DNA from: Branchiostoma floridae | Lineage: Eukaryota; Chordata; Leptocardii; Amphioxiformes; Branchiostomatidae | NCBI RefSeq assembly: GCF_000003815.2 | Contig: NC_049990.1 | Location: 12,631,691 to 12,653,442, forward strand | Reading direction: 5' to 3' | Length of the DNA stretch: 21,752 nt | Part shown: positions 1 through 10,300 of the stretch, one piece after another | Position numbering within the stretch: position 1 is the first letter of the stretch | How the letters are laid out: each line of letters begins with the position of its first letter | Notes under the pieces: model-generated | Told to the model about the DNA's origin: nothing | Seen by the model: only the letters and a program-made list of their open reading frames with translations | Databases searched by the model: none | Position numbers and translations under genes: made by a program

Positions 1-181
1 TGCCGAACTGCTCCCCGCCAGTCCGCCTGACAGGAGCTGGGGAGGAAAGAACGCCGGGATAGTGCCGAACTGCGCCCCGCCAGTCAGCCTGACAGGAGCT
101 GGGGAGGAGAGAACGCCGGGTTAGTGCAGACCTGCGACCCGCCCCGAACTGCGCCCCGCCGATCAGCATGACAGGAGCTGG
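1..181. repeat. GC-rich 62-bp tandem repeat, cut by window start
   Basis: Two units of 62 bp (1-62 and 63-124) differ at only a few bases. They are followed by a decayed partial third unit (125-181). Each unit carries a block reading GACAGGAGCTGGGGAGGA and a block reading CCGAACTGC. The array probably continues left of the window. No coding role is visible. Confidence 0.85.
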
Positions 182-1186
182 TAAACTGGAAGAAGGGCAC
201 ATCACATGTTACGTCATCGCGGCAAAAAATTACTGAGAAAACAGAAACATCACGAGTTCACGACGGTTAAAAGATCTCTTACTAGCGTACAGGCTGTCCG
301 ACAACCTGAAGTGCCAAAGCAAACACTTTCAGAAAGGATATCACAGTCAACTTGGAATCACCGATGCAAATTGTTGACTACTGCCCGAGTATTGAAGTCT
401 TTGAGCCTGGTCCAACCACTTTCCGGGCTGTTGACTGCTCCACAGATTGCAGAAATGCTGGCCTAGCACAGAAAACCATGGCAAAATTATACGGTAAAAC
501 AGACAAGCAACACTGCTAAAACAAGAGTTCGTAGACCTCAGGCCTGCATGAAATGTATTGGGTTTCTGTAGACCTATTGGGTATTTTTGCCTTTTTGTCT
601 GTGGTACGTGGTTGGAAAAATGAGCTTTTTACCGTGTTGGTTGTGCACCATGCAAAAGTCTGACTCTGAAATTCCATTTTCTGAATTTGTAAGTTTGGAC
701 ATGGATGAACATTACTTATTTTGGATTTCTTAAGTATGTAACCAACCACAGTACTTTGAAGTTGTTGAGACGCTACCTTTTTTTGTCTCAGATGGCCCAT
801 GCACATGTAGTTACTCTGTCACATGATATACTAATATCTTCCTATTTCAATGTACTGACCTAATGCAGCTGCTAAGTCTCCTTGGTTTGTGTTCTTCCAA
901 TGATATTCATTAAAGATTTATTTCTGGGGTGTTATTCACTTGACATCGGAATGTTACTTGCATAATTTGACCAATGATACTTTTATCTGTAGTTCCATAG
1001 ACATTAGACAATATGAATAGTGGTAGCCCCCATGCAGCAGCAACAGTTAGTCCCCAGGGTGGTATGATATTTTCATTCAATCCATCCAACCCAAACCTAA
1101 ATCTCCTGTAGTATCTAAGCCAAATTTAACAGCATAATTTACTATGAAAAATGTCCTTGTCAATCCCATTTATAGATGGCAAGCTG
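182..1186. other. Non-coding stretch, no recognisable gene
   Basis: The only open frame of note is 206-466 on the plus strand (86 codons). It has a basic start, matches no family I recognise and has no splice context, so I do not call it a gene. The rest is AT-rich, with an ATTAAA around 910 that could be a plus-strand polyadenylation signal. A terminal exon of a gene entering from the left cannot be excluded. Confidence 0.4.
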
Positions 1187-1308
1187 CTGGCAATGTAGCC
1201 TGATTAAATCTCGCTTATAGCAGCCCGCCAAACATCCGCCGGCCCGCGGGGAGGGGCCAGTTACAGCCCTGGACAGCGGAGTTTGTGTTACACAGACTAC
1301 TGGCAATG
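1187..1308. mobile_element. 104-bp inverted-repeat mini-transposon with 9-bp target duplication
   Basis: The element is 1196-1299. It begins TAGCCTGATTAAATC and ends TTACACAGACTA, so the termini share an inverted TAG(C/T)CTG. It is flanked by the 9-bp direct repeat CTGGCAATG at 1187-1195 and 1300-1308. Its two halves match, in reverse complement, the two ends of the 972-bp element at 5735-6706. It is therefore an internally deleted, non-autonomous relative of that element. The 9-bp duplication fits Mutator-like elements, but no transposase is present to prove the superfamily. Confidence 0.8.
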
Positions 1309-1996
1309 GAAGCTTTGAAAAGTTCAGAAGCTGTTGTAGTCAGAGCAAACACCCAGCAAACATCCCCGCAAACCAATGAGCAGTTGCTTAGAAGGGGAAT
1401 TTCATCATATATTTGCCGCGACAAAATGCAACCAACGATACTGAATTTAAAACAGAACAAAGCTACGCCTCCACCACTTAACCCTGCCTGTACCATAGAT
1501 TAAGCAGGCCCAAAAACCAAGCGAATATGACTAGCCCAAAACAACAAATTACCTGTATACAGTATGGAAATGGCATTACCAAAGAAACAAAAAGAAACAC
1601 AGGACAAATCATACACATACCTTTCTCTTATGCCCACACTCTATACAGTTCTCCTCCACATTAGAAAATTGCATCTTCTTCTGTTTAAGTTCAAGTTCAA
1701 CCATGATTGCCAACAGGGTAAAGGAACTTGTACCGAAACTTAAAACTCAGTACTATACAGCTCTAGAAACACCACAAAGAGTAATAAGCAAACTCCAATT
1801 ATACCTGACCAACAGATATATAATCTTGTACACTCCCGTCATCTGGCAAACTGTCAGTGCCACTAAGTAACCTGATACATTGAAGGTGGCCCAGGCCAGA
1901 TGATGGTTCTACACCCAACCATAATCTGTTTTTAAAACCAAGCAGATATTGGGAGGATGCCCCAACCACACAAAAACAGGATCAACCTATACAGTA
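1309..1996. other. Non-coding stretch, no recognisable gene
   Basis: The stretch contains only short open frames with no recognisable domain. One runs 1285-1503 on the plus strand and starts inside the mini-transposon, so it is unlikely to be a gene. I see no RNA gene or clear repeat structure here. Confidence 0.4.
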
Positions 1997-2600
1997 TCAA
2001 GTTCAAGCACTAGGAGGCCCAAAATCAAACCTGACCACCAGGACACCACAAACAACTCACGTACCAAATAGCAACACAATGGTACTTTGCGTTCCGGAGA
2101 TACAGCGCACGCCCCGTGCCCGCACAAAAGGTAACCTAAAATGTCAAGTTCAAGCACCAAGGGCGCCAAAATCAAAATTGAGCATTATTCAGCCACCGCC
2201 GACACATGTGCCAAATATCATCGCGCCAGCACCAGCCGTTCAGAAGATATAACTCCGGAAACACCCCTCTCGGACACAAAATTCGACCTGCCGGGTCAAG
2301 TTCAAACGCGACAAGGCCCAAAGTCAATCCTAGGCAACAGGCAACAACCCCCCACCCATGCACCAAAAATCGTCGCAATCGCGCGTATCGTTCCGGACAC
2401 ACAGCGCCAAAAGTGCCCCAAAAACACCAAAAATGCCACCTGCAATGTCAAGTTCAAACGCCAGGAGGCCCAAAATCAAACCTGAGTGTTAGGCTACCAC
2501 CCCCAACCCACGTACCAAAAATCGTCGTGCTCGCACCATCCGTTCACGAGATACAGCGCCCTACATCCCCGGCTACCGAAAAGTTCCCACCAGCATCAAA
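1997..2600. repeat. Decayed tandem repeat, period about 150 bp, four units
   Basis: The phrase TCAAGTTCAA followed by a GCACCA- or ACGCCA-like string and GGCCCAAA(A)TC recurs at about 1997, 2143, 2296 and 2447, a spacing of roughly 147-153 bp. Within units a second shared block, CACGTACCAAAAATCGTCG-like followed by a TTC(C/A)-G-GA(G/T)ATACAGCGC-like string, also recurs. Units have diverged with many substitutions. Overlapping open frames on both strands (such as 2141-2485 and 2206-2625) follow the repeat and do not look like genes. Confidence 0.7.
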
Positions 2601-2633
2601 ACCATACCTGCATACATGCAGGTAACGAGAGCA

Positions 2634-2888
2634 GCCCAATCAGGCAACTCTACCCGAAACATGGCGCTTCGGCACACACAGAAAAACATTGACCACCACT
2701 TTGACGACTGCCCGAAGTTTCCAAAAAATGGCTTAACTCACCCACAGCGGTGTCAGTAATAAGTTTAACCACTGTTGTCGTCAGGGGAGGAATGTCAGGT
2801 GCTCCTCCAGGCCCTCGGTGATCAGTTCAGTGTTGTTCTGCTCCATTAGGCTCCTTGCGCGAGAAACAAGATTACGGCAGTCCTGGTG
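2634..2888. repeat. 255-bp direct repeat, first copy
   Basis: This block is repeated at 3056-3312 in the same orientation with very few differences. The spacing of the two copies is 422 bp. It could be a tandem duplication of a 422-bp unit or the two ends of a small element. I see no TG...CA ends or primer-binding site that would make it an LTR. Confidence 0.85.
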
Positions 2889-2942
2889 TTTTGTGTTGGG
2901 GTCTGGGAACATGGCTGTAGAAATGTTCTCGAAGGCCCTTGA
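2781..2942 (-). pseudogene. Short coding-like ORF fragment, unknown family
   Basis: Reading the minus strand from 2942, a 53-codon open frame between a TGA at 2945-2943 and a TGA at 2783-2781 looks protein-like. It has internal Met at codon 11, a FPDPNTKHQDC segment and an acidic ITEGLEEHLTFLP end. In the second repeat copy (3056-3312) the corresponding frame is shifted by extra A/G bases, and its N-terminal half lies outside the duplicated block. I do not recognise the family. It may be a stranded exon or a transposon remnant, and chance is also possible. Confidence 0.3.
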
Positions 2943-3055
2943 TCAGAGGGCGGAGAACCTAAGATTTATGACCACTCACACCACAGGTAGCCAGCTACAA
3001 CACACCACAGTTGGTCAGTAGGCTATCACAGTAGCGAATCAGGTACTAAGTGGCC

Positions 3056-3312
3056 GCCCAATCAGGCAACTCTACCCGAAACATGGCGCTTCGGCACACA
3101 CAGAAAAACATTGACCACCACTTTGACGACTGCCCGAAGTTCCCAAAAAATGGCTTAACTCACCCACAGCGGTGTCAGTAATAAGTTTAACCACTGTTGT
3201 CGTCAGGGGAGGAATGTCAGGTGCTCCTCCAGGCCCTCGGTGATCAGTTCAGTGTTGTTCTGCTCCATTAGGCTCCTTGCGCGAGAAAACAAGGATTACG
3301 GCAGTCCTGGTG
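3056..3312. repeat. 257-bp direct repeat, second copy
   Basis: Near-identical to 2634-2888, with small insertions near its right end (GAAAACAAGG against GAAACAAG). Those indels break the minus-strand frame seen in the first copy, so this copy is not coding. Confidence 0.85.
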
Positions 3313-4110
3313 GTGATACAGCCTTGTCTGAATACCTAACTCATGCGAAAAAACAAACAAACAAGGAAATCAAAATGCATCCGAAGCCAAGTTAACCACG
3401 CTAAGTTGAATCAATCTCACCTGCGCGACCGAACACGTGCGCTCCACATACAGATGCAAATTCCACTCATAAATGACACGAGTATCAGAAAGAACATTTG
3501 AAAACTCGAATATGCTCTAAAACACAAGCTACACGCCTTAGGAAAGGTGAGCAAACAAATTCACAGAATAATGAAACGAAATTCAGACAGCAAAATGTCT
3601 CTGCACTGAGAACACTGTCCCGCCAAAGCGCGGGAAACAGACCGCCAAACAAAAATTCCAGAACACGCCATAAGGCGGCAAGGCAATACTGCGTACCTTC
3701 TAGGTTAGTGATACTAACGCCATAGGAAACTACTCAGTCCTTTGCTGCCGGCAAGATACGTTCCCAGAAGTAAAAGATGTCACCGACTTGCACATGGCTG
3801 GTACAGCGCTACAGGAGCTCTGCTAGACAACGTCCTGTTCGTGCGGCTCATGATTCACTTGTGAATAGAGGGGGAGTTATATCACATGTCATGAACTCAC
3901 GCGAGTGGAGATCTCGCGAGAGTTCATTCCATTGTGATATCATTGGGAATCATGATTTTTGGTATGCTGATAGCTTAAGTGATGCTTGATACAATTTAAT
4001 ATCATTATGTAAATAGGGATCTAATTTGTATAAGCAATGGCGAAATGTTATGAACCAACTCCGGGCATATAAAATAAAATGTAATGAGTAACACATTTAT
4101 GTCTACAGAC
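3313..4110. other. Intergenic DNA downstream of the left JmjC gene
   Basis: Apart from the hairpin at 3848-3975 I see no gene here. The open frames at 3498-3725 and 3777-3989 have no recognisable content. A GCGCGGGAAA string at 3628-3637 resembles an E2F site, but single motifs of this kind are weak evidence of a promoter. Confidence 0.4.
3879..3940. repeat. Imperfect hairpin carrying TCTCGCGAGA
   Basis: The arms TGAACTCACGCGAG (3892-3905) and CTCGCGAGAGTTCA (3913-3926) pair with one mismatch across a 7-base loop. The pairing continues outward to ATATCACA (3879-3886) and TGTGATAT (3933-3940). A weaker extension (TCATGATTC-like on both sides, about 3848-3975) suggests the whole is a small palindromic MITE. 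The right arm contains TCTCGCGAGA (3912-3921), a known animal promoter motif, but the palindrome alone could explain it. Confidence 0.6.
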
Positions 4111-4133
4111 ATCATTCTACATAACAAACCTGG

Positions 4134-4139
4134 TTTATT
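4134..4139 (-). terminator. AATAAA polyadenylation signal of left JmjC gene
   Basis: TTTATT on the plus strand reads AATAAA on the minus strand, about 217 bases after the TAA stop at 4358-4356. It supports exon 9 as the terminal exon, with a 3' UTR of roughly 240 bases ending near 4115. The cleavage site is inferred. Confidence 0.6.
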
Positions 4140-4355
4140 TGGCAAAGGTATGTGTTCGTGGAACTCTAGTTTTCTCTCTTTTTGTTCTAAAATCATAGCG
4201 GGCAGGTTACTGATACTTTGTAGTGCAAATAATGACACATCTAACACCTTTTTCTGTTGCTGCAATCCTGTAGCTTTGACTAAAGGTTACAATCAAACAA
4301 TTCTTTTGGTGCAGCATTTTTTTCAAGGCTACATCAGATCACCCTGAATTCTAAC

Positions 4356-7300
4356 TTACATGATTTCTTCGGCCGTTGTGTAAGAATACTCAAACAGCTC
4401 TGTGTTGGAAGGCTCCTGGTTTTCATATTCCAGTATGAAGGCCCCAAGTGTGTCCCAGTCTAAGGCCTTGATATCGTCAGAGTCAAGACTGCCTTTAGAG
4501 TTCACGTCCAAAGCTGCAAACCCCTGCAAGAGGTTTTCAGAACATCAATATTACACATTCTGTCTGGAATGGAGAAATGTATATGGCTATAAAGCCAACG
4601 TAAAAGTTGACCAACTTCAAAGATTTTCTCAAGATGTCTAATATTGCATATTTGTAAGTCTGTGCCTTTGAAAGAACTTCAACTATCAAAGTTCAATTTT
4701 TTTGACTGAAGGGACCACCCTATAAGATCAATAAATAAATGAATATTTTAAATAAATCTTGTGGGCACTTTTCTACGTAGTAAGATAAAGCAACTCTATT
4801 CCATTCCATAGCAACATTTAAGGAGCAAATATTCTATGCCGCTGCTGGAATGGCGCGAGGACACTGTGAATTTAGGGAATCCTAGCATGGCTTGTTTGTA
4901 TTTTTAACTGCTTAAAGTATGAAATAACGATGTAAATTTGGAAATATAGTTCAGTAGATACCAATTGCCTTATCCAGATTTTTCCCCATGTTTAATGCTC
5001 GAACATTGCTTAGGTCGCCTGTCCATTGTGTCTTTTCATGCAGTTATTTACACCTCTTTCTACTCACCCTTTCAGCCTTCCCAAGAAGAAACTCGTCATC
5101 AAATTCAGGCATCTCCTGTGTAGAAAAATACAAATACATTGATGAAAGGTGAGGTAGATATAATTATTCCACTTTTCTCACAAAAAAAATTAAGTGTACA
5201 CCAAGGAGTAGAGGACATAACACAAAAGTATATCCTACTAGAAAAGTCATATTTCTCACAACAGAAAAAAAACACTTTGCCTTGGTGCAATACAGCTGTT
5301 TATAAGGTCACAGGTTTATGGAAAAGGCTGGGCTGTCTACCTGGGTTGTCTATGGCTGCCTGGGTTATATTGGGGGTTACTTCAATTTACATGAGACCTG
5401 GCTGAGATGAGAGAGTGGACGTGTAATGACGAATATTGACATACAAATTTAGTTGACATTGACAATAAGTACATGAATTAGTGAGCCTCGACACTTACCA
5501 ACTTGAGTAGTTGAAAGATGAAATCTTGAGTAAGTCCTTCTTCACTGTCTTCCGCCATTTCATACAGCTGTTCCCTGGCCCCCATCTCCAAATCCATATG
5601 TCCCATGGTCATGTTTCCAAACCCTGGCCAATCCCACATCACCTAGTATTGGAATAAAAAATGTAGTTCACACTTTTTAGGGTTTCCAGAAAAGGTGGGC
5701 TATGCTAAAGGTGTGGTGCTGGCTATGACCCTGGTAGTCTGTGTAACACAAACTCCGCTGTCCAGGGCTCTAACTGGCCCCTCCCCGCGGAGTTTGTGCT
5801 CCACTAGCTATAACCTGGGGGAACTGTTATAGAAAATACCAACACCAATGGCAAGCCAGGATTTTGGTCAAGCCCCCATTACCGTGGAAACCAGTATATT
5901 AGCATGTCTCCACCACCCAGACGGTGGGCGGGCTAGTTGCCTCTCCCATTGTCTGTGCCGGGCTGTGGTTCTCTGTGTGAAGGACCCATGGGAGCAGAGG
6001 CATGTTTGTGTTTAATAGGAAAACAACGTCTTGTGCCAGTTGTGGGGATTTCAAGAAACTTGAAGGAATCTTGGAGCGCAGACTTTCCTGGAACTATTAT
6101 TTTGCCTGGTGGTGAGATTTTATGTGGCCAGCAACGAAAGCTTGGCATAAAGTACATTTTTTAAAATCTATATAGGCAGAGAACTGCAAAAAAACAGTTG
6201 GTTCACAAAAATGCGCCATGTTGTTGTGACAGTTGAAGCCTGTCAACCTCCTTGGTCAAACTTCTCAGAACCATGATATGTCCCTCCTATAATCCTATAA
6301 TGACTGGCACATCAAAAGTTATGCCACAGGCACATCTACCTAAATGAATGCTATTCTATGTATTGAAGGGTAATTTTCACATTAGTTCTTCGGTGTAGCG
6401 GTTGTTAAAAAAAGACATCATTTTATAATAGTAGAACTCTGCATACTCTGTTCCCACCATCAGTACAAGTGGCACAGATCAGAGAGATCAACTACAGATA
6501 AGAGGTGTGATGCTGTCAATCACCACATAGCAACCCACCCCAGTCCATAGCAACCAAAAGCCAGGCTCTGGTGGGCTCCCGGCAATTACATACATTATCC
6601 ATATATGGAAAACCCAGTTCCCTTGACTAAGGGCTATTCTCTATCAAGCTGATAGTGGGCCGGCGGATGTTTGGCGGGCTGCTATAAGCGAGATTTAATC
6701 AGGCTATGACCCTGGAGTTTCTCCTGAAGAAAATCCCATTAGAGGCCACCTGAGTGGTTTTTGCTGTCGTGACTGCCCTCATAGTTGGGTCCTTCCGCGC
6801 CAGTTGGAGGTAGGTCTTACTTAGTCTGGGACCTCAATTCATCAACACAGATTCAGTCAAATCTTATCTATAGGAAAATAGCCTGAGTAGCTAGACTACA
6901 TACTGTACTACAACATTACATGTATGAGACTAAAATGGAAAACAAGCATTTGATATAAAATTCATAGAAACTAACCTGAAAGTCGCTGAGGGGTGTGTAC
7001 TCCACCTTCTGTGTGTCACAGTCAGAGTCATCAAACTCCTCTAGCCTGGCAAACAGGAGAGCCACGGCGAGGTTCACATCTCCTACTGACTCCACTTGGT
7101 GCCAGTAACCTGGGAGCGCACACAGAGGCAATGTTTCAGGCTAGGTTGATGGGGTCGGGATGAAAATTAGATAGAGCACCGTCCATTGGTGCAGCATTTG
7201 CAGTTATTGCCAAAGAAGAGAACAGGTTTTAGCACTCGAAAATCATCGGGTTGCTGTATTATCAAAGTATGGGAGGGGCTTTAACACTTTTTAGGTAGGT

Positions 7301-10300
7301 AGGTAGGTGGGTATGCTTCAGCTGTGGTGCGTTGATACACCTGATTCCTTGATCTCAGAAGTTGAGCAACATGCAGTCATGTCAGTCCTTGGATGGGAGA
7401 GCACAATGGAAGACTGGATGTTGTGGCCGAGTCATACCAAAGATGGTACTTACTTCTTTCTCTGCTAACAGGCAGAGTATGGATGATAGCCCTGAAGCTA
7501 AACATACTACACTACCGGTGGACTAATAGCTAGCCCCCTGCTGTGGTGCATGCACCTATGTAAGGCTCTGAGCCCTTTGAAGCGGAAATGGGCGCCAGGC
7601 CTGATGCATCTCTAGTCAGGGAGTATGACCCCCTTGTTCTGATGTATGGGCAACTTTAGCTCGTAGGTAGGTGGGTAGGGCTTTAACACCGATCATGAAT
7701 GGAGTTCAGCTGAACTGGTGACACTTACTCTTGGGTAGATACAGGCAGTCCCCTGCATGAATGGTGAAGTTGGACCAGCGAACCTTGGCCATGTTGGGGT
7801 GCTGCAGTAGATCAACCTGGTGCACATTAACTTCTGAGTACCCTCCGATCTCTCGTGACGGCTCCCAAGCCTAAACAACAAACACTGACTGTAAGTATGA
7901 AACATAAAAAACAACTACACAGAATGTGTTCAAGTTTCTCAAAACCTCCAGGCTAAGGAAGTGAAATGTTGTTTGGGGCTTGTCTAGATCTGTATTACCT
8001 ACATGTACATGTATGTGTGAGTGTGTGTGTTTCTGTGTGTGTGTCAATATGGGCTGTTCTACAATTTTCAATAAACAATTGTGCATTGTCATACAACAAA
8101 CTAAAATCTACAGTCCCTTGGCTGCACCTGGGGCAGTTACTGTCATATTGAGGTCACCTGAACTGCGCCGAATGGCAGCTTGCTCCAGACACTTGCGAGT
8201 TAGTCCCGCCTATTGTAGGCTCCTCGCAATTCAGCCCCTGGCAGCCAAGAGAGAGCAGTCGGCTCACCCAATAACAATAACAATAATAATATACTGAACA
8301 TGTACAATGTACACAGTGTCTGTCTATCCTGTCCTGACTAGTGGACTACATCAAAGGTCTTCAGTTGGTCAAACTAGCTGCAGATTATTTTTACACTGTT
8401 TAGACCAGAAAAACACTTACCTTGTGTAAGAGAGGTTCATATTTGCGCTCAATCATTTTCCAGTGTTTGGTACCGTTGTACAGACAGTTGATGGCGTTGA
8501 AGGCATCCTTGTGGAGAATGCTGCTGCCACCGTTAGAGCTCATCCACAGATCAATCTGAGACACAGCAAGAAAAATGCTTATGACAATTACAAACTATAC
8601 AAATCTTAGACACACTAGATGTCTCTGCATCTTTTGTAGTCAGTCAAACTATGAACTATGACTCACTGTAGATCACCTATACCTAATCCAGCAGACTTAC
8701 CCGCATGAGATAGTATAAAAACTTGGCCAGTTTTGATGGTTGCTCGGCCAGCCTTTGCCACCGATAAATCTGCTAGGAGATTAGCCTATATCTACAGTGT
8801 CATACTTTGACAACTGACGGGATAAAGAAGACAACTTAGCAATGTTTCTCAGTTATGTAACAAATGTCTTAATCATTATGGTTAGCTTCCAGAAGCCTTA
8901 CCTCCACAAGACTGTTCCTGAAGCTGCCACAGGTGAGACAAGGCTGTACCAGGACTTCATGGTACATGTCCGTGGGTAACTGTGACACTATGTACGCATC
9001 ACTGTCGTGATAAGTGTCCAGGAAGTGTTCTATGGTGTCTCGTCCTATTCCCTTTACTCCAATGGGAAGCCAGCTGTGTTTTTCCCTCTTTCCTTCTAAA
9101 CGAACCTTTAAGGAAAACAAAAATGATTCGTTGTATGCAGCTCACCTATTGATTATATAATTACTTTAACGACTATATAAGAAATCTGTAAGATGACAAC
9201 AATATCTGAAGTTTGAGCAAGACACACAAATTTGCTCTTCAAGTGGACCAAACAGTTCCTAAATTCTGTGGCAAAGTCTTGATACAATTTGTTTGAAATT
9301 TTTAAAGAAAATGTAGGGGTAACAGGGCGAGAGAAAAAAAAGTTTGCAAAATTTCTGGAGTAAAAACAAGGGCTAATACAATACATAGAAAATAAGTTTT
9401 CAGCTTGAGAAAAGCAAACAAACACAATTACTGTACAGTAACTGTTTGCTGAAAATTATCCAAAATAGTTTTTAAATAGTGTACTTATAATCCTTCATGG
9501 ATGAAAAAATGGCGAATCTATGAAACCAATTAATCAATTCAGTATGGCCTTACCTCTAGTTTTCCATAGTTGTCCTTCAGGTATTCATCTGTCCATAATG
9601 TGAAGGAAGGGCTGTTTTTTGCAGCACCTCGTAGTATCACAGCCTTCTCATGTTTCACATACTTGTCCCAGAACTCCTACAGTTGAACAGACAAAATATT
9701 TCATATCATTAAGATATTATCAATCATCTTCAGCCTGTGCATTCAGCCTATATAACTTCCATGACATTTGCACATAACAGTGGCCTGGGTACCATCCGGA
9801 TAGTAGTTCGCTCCTATGTTCGCTTCTGCTATACGTCTGGAGACTTTACGCATTCAAATAGTTTGGTGGTGATGCTGGTTAATGAACGAATCAAGGAATA
9901 GGTTCTAGAGCACTCGTTTGATGACAACTGGCCTTCCCGCAAGCAGACGGAGGGCCTTTCCAGTGTTGGAATGTCTATTCGGATGATCAATTGAACCCAT
10001 TCCTGCATCCAAAATTTAGACATTTCCAGACGTTAACGTGGTTTAGGATCCCAGACAGAACAGCAGACAAGCGATATATATAACGTAATCATATAGTGTA
10101 TAATGAATGTCAGAGCTAGAAGCGTCTGACTGTATATATATAGTATATAATTAATGCCGGAGTGAACTACTTTCCAGATGGTACCAAGGCTACATAACAG
10201 AGGTTTTGGTAGACATAATGACTGCAGGAGGACAATACGTATCAAATTTATTGAACAGGAGAATATAATACTACAGAAACCTACCCGTGGATGTGGGATG

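Noticed and set aside
2634-3312. Paired LTRs of a small retrotransposon
   Set aside because: The intervening 167 bp has no primer-binding site or polypurine tract, the repeats lack TG...CA ends, and no target duplication was found.
5937-6164. Transposase or gene inside the 972-bp element
   Set aside because: The 75-residue frame and its antisense partner have no recognisable motif, and the element shows no catalytic DDE/D-like arrangement.
7321-7431. A functional 5S rRNA gene
   Set aside because: Similarity is partial with many mismatches, the sequence continues into a SINE body with a tail, and target duplications flank the whole.
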